From assembly GCF_019145195.1 (NCBI RefSeq), contig NZ_JAHSTW010000004.1, positions 310,001 to 374,000 of the forward strand: a DNA stretch of 64,000 nt, written 5' to 3'. Of this stretch, positions 52,827 to 62,136 are shown in pieces. The position numbers were made by a program, and so were the translations under genes. Each line of letters begins with the position of its first letter. Position 1 is the first letter of the stretch. The stretch comes from Pseudomonas siliginis. Lineage in GTDB: Bacteria; Pseudomonadota; Gammaproteobacteria; Pseudomonadales; Pseudomonadaceae. Below the pieces are notes generated by a model. It did no database searches, was not told the DNA's origin, and saw nothing but the letters and a program-made list of their open reading frames with translations.

Positions 52827-53080
52827 TGAAAAAATTAATGATCAATGATATGTCCGAAGAGCAATTCTTGCATTTTGTACAAAAGATATACCAATCGGAT
52901 TACGCGACTGAGAAGGGGCAAACCTCAGCTGTAATGGAGTTTGAACGACTGAGCGAACATCCAGCGGGTTCCGATTTGATCTACTACCCAGAATCGGGGA
53001 AAAGCGGTCCGGAAAATATTGTGGCGGAAGTCAAAAGGTGGCGGGCCGCCGAAGGAAAACCTGGTTTCAAAGCCCGATAA
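52826..53080 (+). CDS. colicin E9/pyocin-type DNase immunity protein
   Basis: An 84-residue acidic protein of the colicin/pyocin immunity family: MSEEQFLHFVQKIY near the N-terminus and the specificity-helix region followed by the invariant EHPAGSDLIYYPESGKSGPENIV and VKRWRAAEGKPGFKA. In Im9 the equivalent residues bind the DNase exosite. Its ATG overlaps the bacteriocin TAA (TAATG), preceded by GGGAGG. It is intact even though the toxin is frameshifted, so it may protect against related bacteriocins. Confidence 0.94.
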   Translation: MKKLMINDMSEEQFLHFVQKIYQSDYATEKGQTSAVMEFERLSEHPAGSDLIYYPESGKSGPENIVAEVKRWRAAEGKPGFKAR

Positions 53081-53085
53081 AACTA

Positions 53086-53118
53086 GCCCCCTATTGGTAT
53101 TACCTGCCAATAGGGGGC
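53086..53118 (+). terminator. strong hairpin after the bacteriocin operon
   Basis: Perfect 12-base arms GCCCCCTATTGG / CCAATAGGGGGC with a nine-base loop, six bases after the immunity stop. There is no clear T-run, but it is likely the end of this transcript and of the convergent channel gene. Confidence 0.75.
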
Positions 53119-53127
53119 CATCTCTGT

Positions 53128-55284
53128 TCAGCTTTCCTTTTTGATTTCCACCCCAGGCGTAATCACCTGCACACTCATCCTTGGCGTCGCCAGATCCAGC
53201 CCCGCCTCATCCAGTTGCCGCTTCAGCGACAAATTGAACGCCCGGGAAACCTCCCACTGTTTGATCGGCGCCGTCTTGAACCGTGCGCGGAGGATCGCGC
53301 TGCCGGACTCGAAACTTTCCACACCCTGAATCTCCAGCGGCGACCAAATATTGCGGCGCTGCAACGGATCGCTGCGCATCTTCTGGCCGACGTCGCGCAT
53401 CAGTTTGATCGCGTCGTCGATTTCCATGTTGTACGGCACGGCGACGCGGAAGATCGCGTAGCCGAATTCCCGCGAGTAGTTCTTGATGCTTTTGATTTCG
53501 CTGAACGGGATGGTGTGGACGATGCCGTCGATGTCGCGCAGGCGCACGGTGCGGATGGTCAGACCTTCGACAGTGCCGAGGTGGCCGCCAACGTCGACGT
53601 AGTCGTCGATGGCCAGCGAGTCTTCGATGATGATGAACAGGCCGGTGATCAAGTCAGCGACGAGCGACTGCGCACCAAAGCCGATGGCCAGACCGATCAC
53701 GCCGGCACCGGCTAGCAGCGGCGTGACGTTCATGCCCATGTTGGCCAACGCGACGATCAGCGCGATGATGAAAATCGCCACGAACAGCACGTTGCGGATC
53801 AGCGGCATCATCGTCTGCGCCCGTGCATTCGCCAGGCCTTTGCGCGAGCGGGTGAGGGCGTGGTGCACGGCGGTGTCGGCGAGGATCCAGATCAGCCAGG
53901 AGAAAATCAGCGTGCCGATCAGGCTGAACAGTTTGACGCTGATGTCATGGCCATCGCCTTCGGCGAACGCGATCAGCGAATGGCCCCACACGCGCAGGCC
54001 AAGCTCGATGAAGATCAGCCATACCAGCAAATGCGTCAGGGTATAGAAGAAGTTTTTCAGGCGCTCCGAGTACAGCGCATGGCGTTTCGGCCCGCGTTGC
54101 GGTTTCAGCGAATGGCGGCGCACGAGGCCGTTGATCACCATGCACAACACCAGCAGCACCGTGCAGATCAGCGACTGCCGCAGGGCGGTGCTGGTGTCGC
54201 CGGCGGAGACGAAGGTGGCGAACAGCGAGATGCCGACCAGCACCAGTGCCGGCACGTACCAGAAAGTGCCGAGGATTTCGATGGTATCGCTGAGGGCGCG
54301 GCGGGTCAGGCGCCGCGACAGCGGTTGGTTGCGGATCAGGTGCGCAATCGGTCGGCGGAATCGCAGAATGAACAGGCCGGTCGACAGCGCCGCGAGCACA
54401 TTGGCCGTGGTCGCGGCGGTGTGCGCCAGATGTACGCCCAGGCTCTCGACCAGGCGCGGATCGCTCAGCGCTTCACCGAACGCGGCGAAGCTGCCGATCA
54501 GCCACAGCGGCCGAAACGCCTGATGGCGCAGGATGTACAGCGCGCGATGGCGATGCGGGCCGTCGAGCAGGGAGAAGGCGATCACGCAGATCGCCGAGAA
54601 ACAGGTGCCGACCACCAAGGCATAGGCCAGCACCATCGCAAGGATTTTGCCCAGCGAAGACGGCAGCACGTAGCTCGTGTACACCGTCATCACCAACGCG
54701 ATCAGCCACGGCCCGAGCTTGCGCAGGGCAAAGCGCAGCATGTCGAGGGCCTTGGGGTGTTGCGGCAGTTCTTCGGTGAGGCCGAAGCGCAGACGCACGC
54801 GGTGGCTGAGCCAGATCAGCGCGGCGGCGAGCAGGCTCCAGACCATCAGGATCACCGCGAAACCGAAGATGATCGGCAGCCATTCATTGGCCGGCAGCAG
54901 CTTGCTGGTCAGTTCGTCCTTGGCCAGATCGAATTCGTTGGACCAGCGGGTGAGCGGGCTGTCGGCGCCGGAAAACTGTTTTTCGAAGCTGGCGAGGGTG
55001 CCGCCGATCAGGCCCAGCACGCCTTCTTCCGGGGTGGCTTGAGCTTTCTTCGTAGCGTCGCGCAGCTTCTTCAGATCGCTGAGCAACTGCGCGCGTTGCT
55101 TGTCGTTTTCCAGCGACTTGATCACTTCGTCCAGTGACTGACCGAGGGGTTCCACGGCTTCAGGCTGCGGCTTGGAAGTGTTGAGCAGGCCGGGCAGACC
55201 GACCGCTTGGGCGGGCGCCAGCGGCAGCAGCGTCATCAGGCAGACAAGCAGCAGACCGGGCAAAGCAAAAAGACGAGCAAACAC
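53128..55284 (-). CDS. MscS-family mechanosensitive channel (YbiO-like)
   Basis: A large channel of about 718 residues. It has a signal peptide (FARLFALPGLLLVCLMTLLPLAPAQA), a periplasmic coiled-coil region (residues about 40-120) and about ten membrane helices. The pore helix region contains MGMNVTPLLAGAGVIGLAIGFGAQSLVADLITGLFIIIEDSLAIDDYV, followed by the beta domain VGGHLGTVEGLTIRTVRLRDIDGIVHTIPFSEIKSIKNYSREF. It should gate under membrane tension during osmotic downshift. Start: GTG 55284 begins the signal peptide (with GAGG upstream); an ORF extends further upstream. Confidence 0.9.
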   Translation of the reverse strand: MFARLFALPGLLLVCLMTLLPLAPAQAVGLPGLLNTSKPQPEAVEPLGQSLDEVIKSLENDKQRAQLLSDLKKLRDATKKAQATPEEGVLGLIGGTLASFEKQFSGADSPLTRWSNEFDLAKDELTSKLLPANEWLPIIFGFAVILMVWSLLAAALIWLSHRVRLRFGLTEELPQHPKALDMLRFALRKLGPWLIALVMTVYTSYVLPSSLGKILAMVLAYALVVGTCFSAICVIAFSLLDGPHRHRALYILRHQAFRPLWLIGSFAAFGEALSDPRLVESLGVHLAHTAATTANVLAALSTGLFILRFRRPIAHLIRNQPLSRRLTRRALSDTIEILGTFWYVPALVLVGISLFATFVSAGDTSTALRQSLICTVLLVLCMVINGLVRRHSLKPQRGPKRHALYSERLKNFFYTLTHLLVWLIFIELGLRVWGHSLIAFAEGDGHDISVKLFSLIGTLIFSWLIWILADTAVHHALTRSRKGLANARAQTMMPLIRNVLFVAIFIIALIVALANMGMNVTPLLAGAGVIGLAIGFGAQSLVADLITGLFIIIEDSLAIDDYVDVGGHLGTVEGLTIRTVRLRDIDGIVHTIPFSEIKSIKNYSREFGYAIFRVAVPYNMEIDDAIKLMRDVGQKMRSDPLQRRNIWSPLEIQGVESFESGSAILRARFKTAPIKQWEVSRAFNLSLKRQLDEAGLDLATPRMSVQVITPGVEIKKES

Positions 55285-55358
55285 CAGGGGACAACCTCGG
55301 AATAGGCGAATGCGCTGGAGTGTACGAGGCCCTCTGGCGCAATGCGAGCCGGGCTCGG

Positions 55359-55535
55359 TCATTCGTTCAGTTTGGCGAGGATCTTGTAGACCACCGTGGC
55401 GAGGATCATCAGCATACCGATCCACATGGCGAACACCCCGGCGTTCTTGTCGCGGAAGTTGAAGCCGATGGCCAGCAGGATCATTCCGCTGAGGATGGGA
55501 ATGAGCATGGCGTGGAAGGAGGACATCGAGATCAT
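55359..55535 (-). CDS. small two-helix membrane protein
   Basis: A 58-residue protein starting MISMSSFHAMLIPILSGMIL, with two hydrophobic segments (MLIPILSGMILLAIGF and AMWIGMLMILATVVYKIL) and a charged turn FRDKNAG. AAGGCAG precedes ATG 55535. It lies 74 bases upstream of the channel gene on the same strand and may be co-transcribed with it. The function is unknown. Confidence 0.65.
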   Translation of the reverse strand: MISMSSFHAMLIPILSGMILLAIGFNFRDKNAGVFAMWIGMLMILATVVYKILAKLNE

Positions 55536-55648
55536 GGAGACTGCCTTGTCTATGGGGGATGCTTGCAGTCTAGGCGGGTTTTCGAGGCGGGGTGTGATGT
55601 GGCTCAGGAATGCATCAGGCCGGGAGGATTCTGCTGTCTGCACAGGCG

Positions 55649-55756
55649 CTTTCGCGAGCAGGCTCGCTCCCACAGGTTGATTTGCATTCCAAGGGGAGAT
55701 GACTGGCTCCCACAATAAAATGCAGTTCAATTGTGGGAGCGAGCCTGCTCGCGAAG
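55649..55756. repeat. REP pair (inverted, long spacer)
   Basis: REP copies at about 55649-55672 and 55733-55756, 60 bases apart, the longest spacer in the window. They lie between apeB and the small membrane protein gene. Confidence 0.9.
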
Positions 55757-55767
55757 TTTGTCAGCCG

Positions 55768-57057
55768 TTACGGCAATTCACGGCTGGCATAGAACGCACT
55801 GAGCACTTTGACCAGATGCGCCAGGTCATGGCTGCCGCACAGTTCGCGAATCGAGTGCATGGCAAAGGTCGGCAGGCCGATGTCGACGGTGCGCACGCCC
55901 AGATGGCTGGCGGTGATCGGGCCGATGGTCGAGCCGCAGCCCATGTCGCTGCGCACCACGAAGCTTTGCACCGGGACTTCTTCGGCCATGCACAGATGGC
56001 GGAAGAAACCGGCAGTTTCGCTATTGGTGGCGTAGCGCTGGTTGCTGTTGACCTTGATCACCGGGCCGGCGTTGAGTTTCGGGCCGTGATTGGCGTCGTG
56101 CTTGTCTGCATAGTTGGGATGCACGCCGTGGGCGTTGTCGGCGGAGACCAGCAGGGATTTCTGAATCGTGCGGACGAACTCGTCGCCTTCCGGCAGCAGG
56201 CGGCGCAGAGTCTGTTCAAGCATCGGGCCATCGGCACCGCACGCCGAGCACGAGCCGACTTCTTCGTGGTCGTTACAGACCAGCACGCAGGTCTCGTCGG
56301 TTTCGGCGGTGAGCAACGCTTGCAGGCCGGCGTAGCACGACAGCAGGTTGTCCAGACGCGCACCGGCAATGAAGTCGCCGTTCAGGCCGATCACCGCCGC
56401 GCTTTGCGTGTCGTAGAAACTCAGCTCGTAATCCAGCACCACATCGGCGTTCAAACCGTGTTCGCGGGCCAGTTGGTCGGTGAGCACGGCGCGGAAATCG
56501 ACGCGCTCGTCACCGGCAAATTGCGCCAGGATCGGCGGCAGTTCGGTCTGCGCGTTGATCGCCCAGCCCTGGTTGGCTTCACGGTTGAGGTGAATGGCCA
56601 GATTGGGAATGATCGCGATGGGTGCCTTGAAGTCGATCAACTGACTCTCGACCTTGCCGTCACGGCGGAAGGTCACGCGGCCGGCGAGCGACAGATCGCG
56701 GTCGAACCACGGCGCCAGCAGCGCGCCGCCGTAGACTTCGACGCCCAGTTGCCAGAAGCCCTGACGTTGCAGTTCCGGTTGCGGCTTGACCCGCAGACAC
56801 GGGCTGTCGGTGTGAGCGCCGACCAGACGGATACCGTCATGCAGTGGCGAGTTGCGGCCCATTTTGATCGCGACGATCGAGGAGTCGTTACGGGTGACGT
56901 AATAGCGGCCGTTGGCCTCGGTGGACCATGGCTCGCGCTCGTCGAGGCGTACATAACCGGCGGCCTCCAGACGCTGAACGAGGCTGGCGGTGGCGTGGAA
57001 CGGGGTAGGGGAGGCCTTGAGAAAGTCGATCAGGCCCTGGTTCAACTCTGCGCGCAT
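55768..57057 (-). CDS. apeB: M18-family aminopeptidase
   Basis: A 429-residue cytosolic zinc aminopeptidase. M18 hallmarks: [14 protein letters not shown] (first zinc ligand His-Thr-Asp), [18 protein letters not shown] (metal ligand Glu-Glu), [17 protein letters not shown] and [26 protein letters not shown]. It releases N-terminal, often acidic, residues from peptides. The length fits ApeB. A clear ATG 57057 follows AGTTTCTT-type leader, and it is flanked by the REP pair at its end. Confidence 0.94.
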   Translation of the reverse strand: MRAELNQGLIDFLKASPTPFHATASLVQRLEAAGYVRLDEREPWSTEANGRYYVTRNDSSIVAIKMGRNSPLHDGIRLVGAHTDSPCLRVKPQPELQRQGFWQLGVEVYGGALLAPWFDRDLSLAGRVTFRRDGKVESQLIDFKAPIAIIPNLAIHLNREANQGWAINAQTELPPILAQFAGDERVDFRAVLTDQLAREHGLNADVVLDYELSFYDTQSAAVIGLNGDFIAGARLDNLLSCYAGLQALLTAETDETCVLVCNDHEEVGSCSACGADGPMLEQTLRRLLPEGDEFVRTIQKSLLVSADNAHGVHPNYADKHDANHGPKLNAGPVIKVNSNQRYATNSETAGFFRHLCMAEEVPVQSFVVRSDMGCGSTIGPITASHLGVRTVDIGLPTFAMHSIRELCGSHDLAHLVKVLSAFYASRELP

Positions 57058-57135
57058 AAGAAACTCCAGACAGCAATGGGCGGCAGTTTAACGCATCACT
57101 CGGCGCCATTGGGCAAGTGGTTTGCGCAAGCACGC

Positions 57136-58230
57136 TCAGGAGTGCTGATCGATGCGCTTGCGCAGGTAGGCGATGATGGCTTGTTGATCATCCTTTCTGG
57201 CGGGTTTCGGCAGGTGCTTCGGCCAGCCCTTGCCGCTGCCGAAGAAGGCCTTTTGCGTGACGCTGTCCCAACGCAGGATTTCCCGTGACGCCGATTCCCA
57301 CCATTCGTGACGGCAGATCTCGTAATACGGATGGGCAGGTGCAGCACTGCCGAACAGCAATGCCCGACCGACTTTCTTCATGCCGCCGCGCTTTTTGCGC
57401 AGTTTCCACTTGATGCGCAGACGGTCCCAGGTCGAGGGGACGGGTTTGCTGCGCGGAACCTCGGTGCACAGCGCTGGCAATTCGGGGTGGAAGGCTTCGC
57501 CGTAGCGGGCGAAAAAATGTTTTTGCATGGCGTGGAAGAAGTTTTTGTCGGCGAAGTAGTGATAGACGAATTTCTTCGCTTCCTGGATCGGCTGGTCGCG
57601 CATGGCAAACGACAGTGCAATCTGTTCGATCGTATGGATGTCGAACGGGTCCTGCGTCCACTCATCGATCAGCCGGATCGACTTGTCCAGCAGCGCTGAA
57701 TCGCCATCGGTGATGCCGCACAAGCCGCTGTTGTAGAGCTTGAAGCTGTTCGTCGACGAGATCCCGTGGACTTGCAGGCAGCGCGCGAGTTTTTCGTAGT
57801 CCGCCCGGTTACAGACGTAACTCCAGTCATATTCGAAGCGGTCCATCACGTAACGGCCGGGCGTGATCATGCTGAACAGCCGGTGCGGCGAATCGAGAAA
57901 CAGCGTGTCGGTATCGACGAACAGGGTTTTTTCGGCGAGTGTCAGGCCCAGCGCAATGGCGCACGCTTTGCGGCGGTGGTGGTAGCCGTTCTCGCCCTGC
58001 CACTGGATCAGGGTCTGCTCGCTCAAAGGGACGGCATCGACCGGCCAGCCGGCATAGTCCTGCGGACGATCGGTCAGCACTCGTATGCACAATGATTCAC
58101 CTGGCTGCAGCTGTGCCAGGGCGGTGAGGATGCTGAATTTCGCCTCGCGCCGATAAACGTCTTTGTCGCCATAGATCAGGTAGAGCAGCTGGTGCGGTAC
58201 TTTTTCCATGGGGGGGAAGGCTTCGCGCAT
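57136..58230 (-). CDS. glycosyltransferase-like (GT-A fold) protein of unknown function
   Basis: A protein of about 364 residues with a GT-A-like nucleotide-sugar fold: FVDTDTLFLDS carries a DXD-like acidic motif, and the region starts LLYLIYGDKDVYRREAKFSIL. It also has LYNSGLCGITDGDSALL and the CRHEWWESASRE tail. There is no signal peptide or membrane helix. ATG 58230 has GGAGCC upstream. ATG 58242 and a later ATG are in frame. Neighbouring gene 58325-59167 looks like a lipopolysaccharide kinase, so a role in surface polysaccharide is possible, but the family is not named. Confidence 0.7.
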   Translation of the reverse strand: MREAFPPMEKVPHQLLYLIYGDKDVYRREAKFSILTALAQLQPGESLCIRVLTDRPQDYAGWPVDAVPLSEQTLIQWQGENGYHHRRKACAIALGLTLAEKTLFVDTDTLFLDSPHRLFSMITPGRYVMDRFEYDWSYVCNRADYEKLARCLQVHGISSTNSFKLYNSGLCGITDGDSALLDKSIRLIDEWTQDPFDIHTIEQIALSFAMRDQPIQEAKKFVYHYFADKNFFHAMQKHFFARYGEAFHPELPALCTEVPRSKPVPSTWDRLRIKWKLRKKRGGMKKVGRALLFGSAAPAHPYYEICRHEWWESASREILRWDSVTQKAFFGSGKGWPKHLPKPARKDDQQAIIAYLRKRIDQHS

Positions 58231-58324
58231 AAGCGGCTCCATACGGCGGGGGGCGCGAGTTTACCGTATTGCTCCGCTGATTTGCAGGCCGGGCACTTGC
58301 TTCAAAGTGTTGCCGGGGTGGGCG

Positions 58325-59167
58325 TCAACCGGTGATCAATCTGCCAGAGAGGAAGACTTCACGGCGTTGCTTGCGACCGACGTATTCATGTTTGCTCAAC
58401 TGATAGACAGCCTCGAACCTGTCTCTCGATAAGCCAGGCAGTGCACTGAGGTATTGATCTACCAGGCGATCGTAGGCGGCTTCGGTGATGAATTTGTAGA
58501 TATCCCGACGATAGAAGAAGCCGAGTTGAAAACCGAGTGTTTCACTTGCGTGCGCGGTCGGGCCTGCGAAGCAGTTTTCAAAGTCGATGGCTTTGAGCGG
58601 CCTTTGCGTTTGCTCGGGCACCATGATGTTGCCCACCCAGAAATCCATGTGAGTGATGTTCTTGCTGGCGAGCGAGCTGAGCAGTTGAAACGCGTCGAGG
58701 ATAAAGGCTTCGATGTTTTCGGGATTGCGTCTGATGCACTCGGCCCCATCAATATGGCCTTCGAGCAGGTGAGTCAGCAGGAAGAACTCCTCGGTCAGGC
58801 CGAGTCTGCTGCGGGTATAGCCATAGCCCTTCAGTGGAGGCATCTCCACGCCCCGGCGCTGAGCTTCGAGGGAATTCATCAGCTCTTCGAGAGGCCAGTC
58901 GAAGCGCCCGTTGCGTTGCGGTTTGTTCAGGCTCACCCGCACCTTTGCCTTGAACGTGTCCAATGGCTGGACCTTGGCAAATAGTGGTGTTTCACAGGAC
59001 GATAACGGTGCGCTGGCCCGGGTCAGTTTGTGCGCGCGGCGTTTTTTAATGAGCTGCTCCAGGGCTTGGCGTGCCTGGATGCTGGGTGCTTCGCTCAGGT
59101 GCAGGGTCGTGTTACCGAATGCGCACACGATGGGGTATTCGGATTGAAGTGTTTTGCTGCAGAACAC
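58325..59167 (-). CDS. WaaP/Kdo-kinase-like protein
   Basis: A 280-residue protein with the protein-kinase-like catalytic pair THMDFWVGNIM (HxDxxxxN) and AIDFENCF (DFG-equivalent). An N-lobe has FAKVQPLDTFKAKVRVSLN and an EEFFLLTHLLEG hinge, similar to lipopolysaccharide core heptose kinases. Its likely substrate is a sugar of the LPS core, though eukaryote-like small-molecule kinases share these motifs. GTG 59167 is the start, eight bases after AGGAGG. Its DNA is slightly less GC-rich than its neighbours. Confidence 0.8.
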   Translation of the reverse strand: MFCSKTLQSEYPIVCAFGNTTLHLSEAPSIQARQALEQLIKKRRAHKLTRASAPLSSCETPLFAKVQPLDTFKAKVRVSLNKPQRNGRFDWPLEELMNSLEAQRRGVEMPPLKGYGYTRSRLGLTEEFFLLTHLLEGHIDGAECIRRNPENIEAFILDAFQLLSSLASKNITHMDFWVGNIMVPEQTQRPLKAIDFENCFAGPTAHASETLGFQLGFFYRRDIYKFITEAAYDRLVDQYLSALPGLSRDRFEAVYQLSKHEYVGRKQRREVFLSGRLITG

Positions 59168-59273
59168 GGAAGAGGCCTCCTGCCTGATATCGAAGTGCCA
59201 TGATTTTATATTTGATTACAATTTTATGACAGTTCTTTACGTCAATCTATTGCCGGTGGAATTCTGGCAGGAC

Positions 59274-59302
59274 AAAAAAAGCCCTTCGCAAGGAAGGGCT
59301 TT
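59274..59302 (-). terminator. rho-independent terminator after rluA
   Basis: AAAGCCCTTC-GCAAG-GAAGGGCTTT with an A-run that becomes a T-run on the minus strand, just past the rluA stop. Confidence 0.88.
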
Positions 59303-59319
59303 CAAAGTATTCACGCATT

Positions 59320-59955
59320 TCAGAATGGCGCCGGGCACTCGAAGCGCAGGCGTTCGCCGGTTTGCGGATGAGTGAAGCTGAGCATGCTCGCGTGCAGGCA
59401 CAGACGCGGCCAGGCCGCCAGCGCTTGCTCGTGGGCGTAGAGTCCGTCACCGAGCAACGGATGGCCGATCGACAACATGTGTACGCGCAGTTGATGGGAG
59501 CGACCGGTAATCGGTGTCAGTTCGACGCGGCACCATTCTCCGCAACGCTCAAGCACCTTCCAGAAGGTCAGCGCATGCTTGCCGAATTCGTGATCGACCA
59601 CGTGTCGCGGCTTCGTCGGCGGATCGTAGCGCAGGGGCAGATCGATGCTGCCGCTGTCCAGCTCCGGTTGACCCCAAGCCAAAGCGGTGTAGGCCTTTTC
59701 GGTTTCGCGGTCGTGAAACTGCCGCGACAGTTCGCGATGAGTGTCGGCGTCACGGGCCAGCAGGATGATCCCGGAGGTTTCCCAGTCCAGGCGATGAACG
59801 ATGCGCGCTTCCGGGTAGCCGTTTTCCTGCAGGCGGGTGATCAGACAATCCTTGTTGTCGTCTGCGCGGCCGGGCACCGAGAGCAGCAGGGTCGGTTTGT
59901 CGACCACCAGTACGGCGGCGTCCTGATGGATGATGCGGATGTTGGACAGCGGCAT
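59320..59955 (-). CDS. rluA: RluA-family pseudouridine synthase
   Basis: A 211-residue pseudouridine synthase with the catalytic Asp in RIVHRLDWETSGIILLAR. Other RluA family blocks are VDKPTLLLSVPGR, EKAYTALAWG and ITGRSHQLRVHMLSIGHPLLGDGLYA. E. coli RluA modifies 23S rRNA position 746 and tRNA position 32. The length fits. It is downstream of minE on the same strand and probably transcribed with the min genes or separately after a 90-base gap. Confidence 0.93.
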   Translation of the reverse strand: MPLSNIRIIHQDAAVLVVDKPTLLLSVPGRADDNKDCLITRLQENGYPEARIVHRLDWETSGIILLARDADTHRELSRQFHDRETEKAYTALAWGQPELDSGSIDLPLRYDPPTKPRHVVDHEFGKHALTFWKVLERCGEWCRVELTPITGRSHQLRVHMLSIGHPLLGDGLYAHEQALAAWPRLCLHASMLSFTHPQTGERLRFECPAPF

Positions 59956-60045
59956 TAAAACAGCCTCGTAACAAATGCCAACGGCGGTTCAGGACCATTC
60001 CACCGGGGAATGGCCCTGAACCGCCGTCATACCTTCCGGATCGAC

Positions 60046-60300
60046 TCAGCGATCGGGCAGGGTGATGTTGAGTTCCAGAATCGAGCAACTGCCCTGGCTT
60101 TCCAGTGCAACATGTACGTCGTCGTTGCCGATGTTGACGTACTTGCGGATCACGTCGACCAGTTCCTTCTGCAAGGCTGGCAGGTAATCCGGCGTGCTGC
60201 GCTGGCCGCGCTCATGCGCCACGATGATCTGTAGACGCTCTTTCGCTACCGAGGCGGTACTTGGCTTTTTGTTGGCACGAAAGAAGTCAAAAAGGTTCAT
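60046..60300 (-). CDS. minE: cell division topological specificity factor MinE
   Basis: An 84-residue protein with the N-terminal MinD-stimulating amphipathic region [31 protein letters not shown] and the C-terminal dimer domain ([23 protein letters not shown]). It drives MinD pole-to-pole oscillation and confines MinC inhibition to the poles. Its ATG shares one base with the minD stop (TAATG). Confidence 0.97.
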   Translation of the reverse strand: MNLFDFFRANKKPSTASVAKERLQIIVAHERGQRSTPDYLPALQKELVDVIRKYVNIGNDDVHVALESQGSCSILELNITLPDR

Positions 60301-61112
60301 TACCTACCTCCAAACAGGCGCTCGAAGAATCCCTTCTTCTCGACATCGAGGAATCGGTGGGCTTTTTCTTTGCCCAGCAGGCGGTCGACGGTATCGCTGT
60401 AAGCCTGACCGGCATCGCTCTGGTCGTCGAGAATCACCGGCACGCCCTGGTTGGAAGCCTTGAGCACCGCCTGGGATTCCGGGATGACGCCGAGCAGGGT
60501 CACCGAGAGGATCTCCTTGACGTCTTCAACGCCAAGCATCTCGCCCTTCTCGACACGCTCCGGGTGGTAGCGGGTGATCAGCAGGTGTTCCTTGATCGGG
60601 TCTTCGCCACGTTCGGCGCGGCGCGATTTGCTCGCCAGCAGGCCGAGCATGCGGTCCGAGTCACGTACCGAGGAGACTTCCGGGTTGGTCACGACGATCG
60701 CTTCGTCAGCGAAGTACATGGCCAGGTGCGCACCTTTCTCGATGCCCGCCGGGGAATCGCAGACGACGAACTCGAATTGTTCCTTGAGCTCCATCAGGAC
60801 TTTTTCCACGCCTTCGACGGTCAGCGCGTCTTTGTCGCGGGTCTGGCTGGCCGCCAGTACGTAGAGGTTTTCCAGGCGCTTGTCTTTGATCAGTGCCTGT
60901 TGCAGGTTGGCTTCGCCGTTTACCACGTTGACGAAGTCATACACTACGCGGCGCTCGCAACCCATGATCAGGTCGAGGTTACGCAAGCCCACGTCGAAGT
61001 CGACGATCACTGTTTTGTGGCCGCGCAGAGCGAGACCGGTACCGATAGCGGCGCTGGTGGTGGTCTTACCCACACCACCCTTGCCGGATGTAACCACGAG
61101 AATCTTGGCCAA
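60300..61112 (-). CDS. minD: septum site-determining ATPase MinD
   Basis: A 270-residue deviant-Walker P-loop ATPase: [24 protein letters not shown], the switch [15 protein letters not shown] and [40 protein letters not shown]. The C-terminal membrane-targeting helix is [11 protein letters not shown]. It recruits MinC and is displaced by MinE. A 169-base gap, with no gene, separates it from minC. Confidence 0.98.
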   Translation of the reverse strand: MAKILVVTSGKGGVGKTTTSAAIGTGLALRGHKTVIVDFDVGLRNLDLIMGCERRVVYDFVNVVNGEANLQQALIKDKRLENLYVLAASQTRDKDALTVEGVEKVLMELKEQFEFVVCDSPAGIEKGAHLAMYFADEAIVVTNPEVSSVRDSDRMLGLLASKSRRAERGEDPIKEHLLITRYHPERVEKGEMLGVEDVKEILSVTLLGVIPESQAVLKASNQGVPVILDDQSDAGQAYSDTVDRLLGKEKAHRFLDVEKKGFFERLFGGR

Positions 61113-61281
61113 GGTGTTTCACCCCTAAGGAAGAAGGACTGTTCAGCCCCTGAAAAACATCTCTTGAAAACTACTGCAGTCGGACAGCCTTGGCTGGAAT
61201 TTGGCTTTGGGCCTTTTTCCTACTTCGTTTGAGCCGTTTTCGCTACGTTTTAGAGATGCTTGGAAAATGCGGCAGTATCCG

Positions 61282-62019
61282 TTAAAGCCGAATGATGTTC
61301 AACACGTCGCCTGACAGGCTGACCTGGACGCCCGAGCCCCACATCGGATCACGACGCAAATCCTCGGAGACCTTGTAATGACCGGCGATGGAGATCAGTT
61401 CAGCGCTCAATTGCTGACAGAAAATCCGTGCCTTGGTGTCACCTTTGACGCCGGCCAGCGCACGGCCGCGCATCGGGCCGTATACATGGATGTTGCCATC
61501 GGCGAGAAGTTCCGCCCCCGGACTGACCGAAGAGACCACGACCAGATCGCCACCCTGGGCATATATCTGTTGGCCACCACGTACTGGCGTGGTGATTACG
61601 CGGGTCGGTTTGACGGTCGGCTCAGGCGGCTTTTCCGGCTTCTTTTTGACTTCGGCTTCCGGCGTCTCCAGCGGACGCTCGCGGGCACCGGAGGGCGGTA
61701 GCACGGGGATGTCGATGGCGATGGCGGCGGCGATGTCTTCGATGCGGCTGGCGCGAATGGCCAGGGTACGCAGGCCGTGCTGACGGCAGACGCGCATCAG
61801 CCCCGGCAGGTCAACCGCGCCCTGGTTCGGCGGCAGTTTGTCCAGCGCCAGGACCAGCGGTGCATTGCTGAAAAAATTCGGCGCTTGGGCGACTTTGGCG
61901 GCCAATTGCCGATCGAGGCTTTCGAGGTCGTTACGGGCCAGTTCCAGCACAGTGATGGCCAGCATGCTGCCCTTGAGCTGGAATACGGGATCTTGGTCTA
62001 ACGGGTCGGTTTGGCTCAT
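61282..62019 (-). CDS. minC: septum site-determining protein MinC
   Basis: A 245-residue FtsZ inhibitor. The N-terminal domain ([17 protein letters not shown]) inhibits FtsZ. A proline-rich linker with KKPEKPPEP follows, then the C-terminal beta-helix domain ([49 protein letters not shown]) that binds MinD. ATG 62019 ([11 protein letters not shown]) was chosen over an upstream in-frame start because family members begin near this point. It is divergent from the lipid A acyltransferase gene. Confidence 0.96.
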   Translation of the reverse strand: MSQTDPLDQDPVFQLKGSMLAITVLELARNDLESLDRQLAAKVAQAPNFFSNAPLVLALDKLPPNQGAVDLPGLMRVCRQHGLRTLAIRASRIEDIAAAIAIDIPVLPPSGARERPLETPEAEVKKKPEKPPEPTVKPTRVITTPVRGGQQIYAQGGDLVVVSSVSPGAELLADGNIHVYGPMRGRALAGVKGDTKARIFCQQLSAELISIAGHYKVSEDLRRDPMWGSGVQVSLSGDVLNIIRL

Positions 62020-62136
62020 GTCGGCATACAACGGCTTGTCACTAAAAGTGCCGAGACTTATAACGAGAACGCCCGCGAGCCGCAAGCCGGGTCGAACGAT
62101 GTAGAATGCGCGGCCACTGTATTTACGGAAGCTTTA

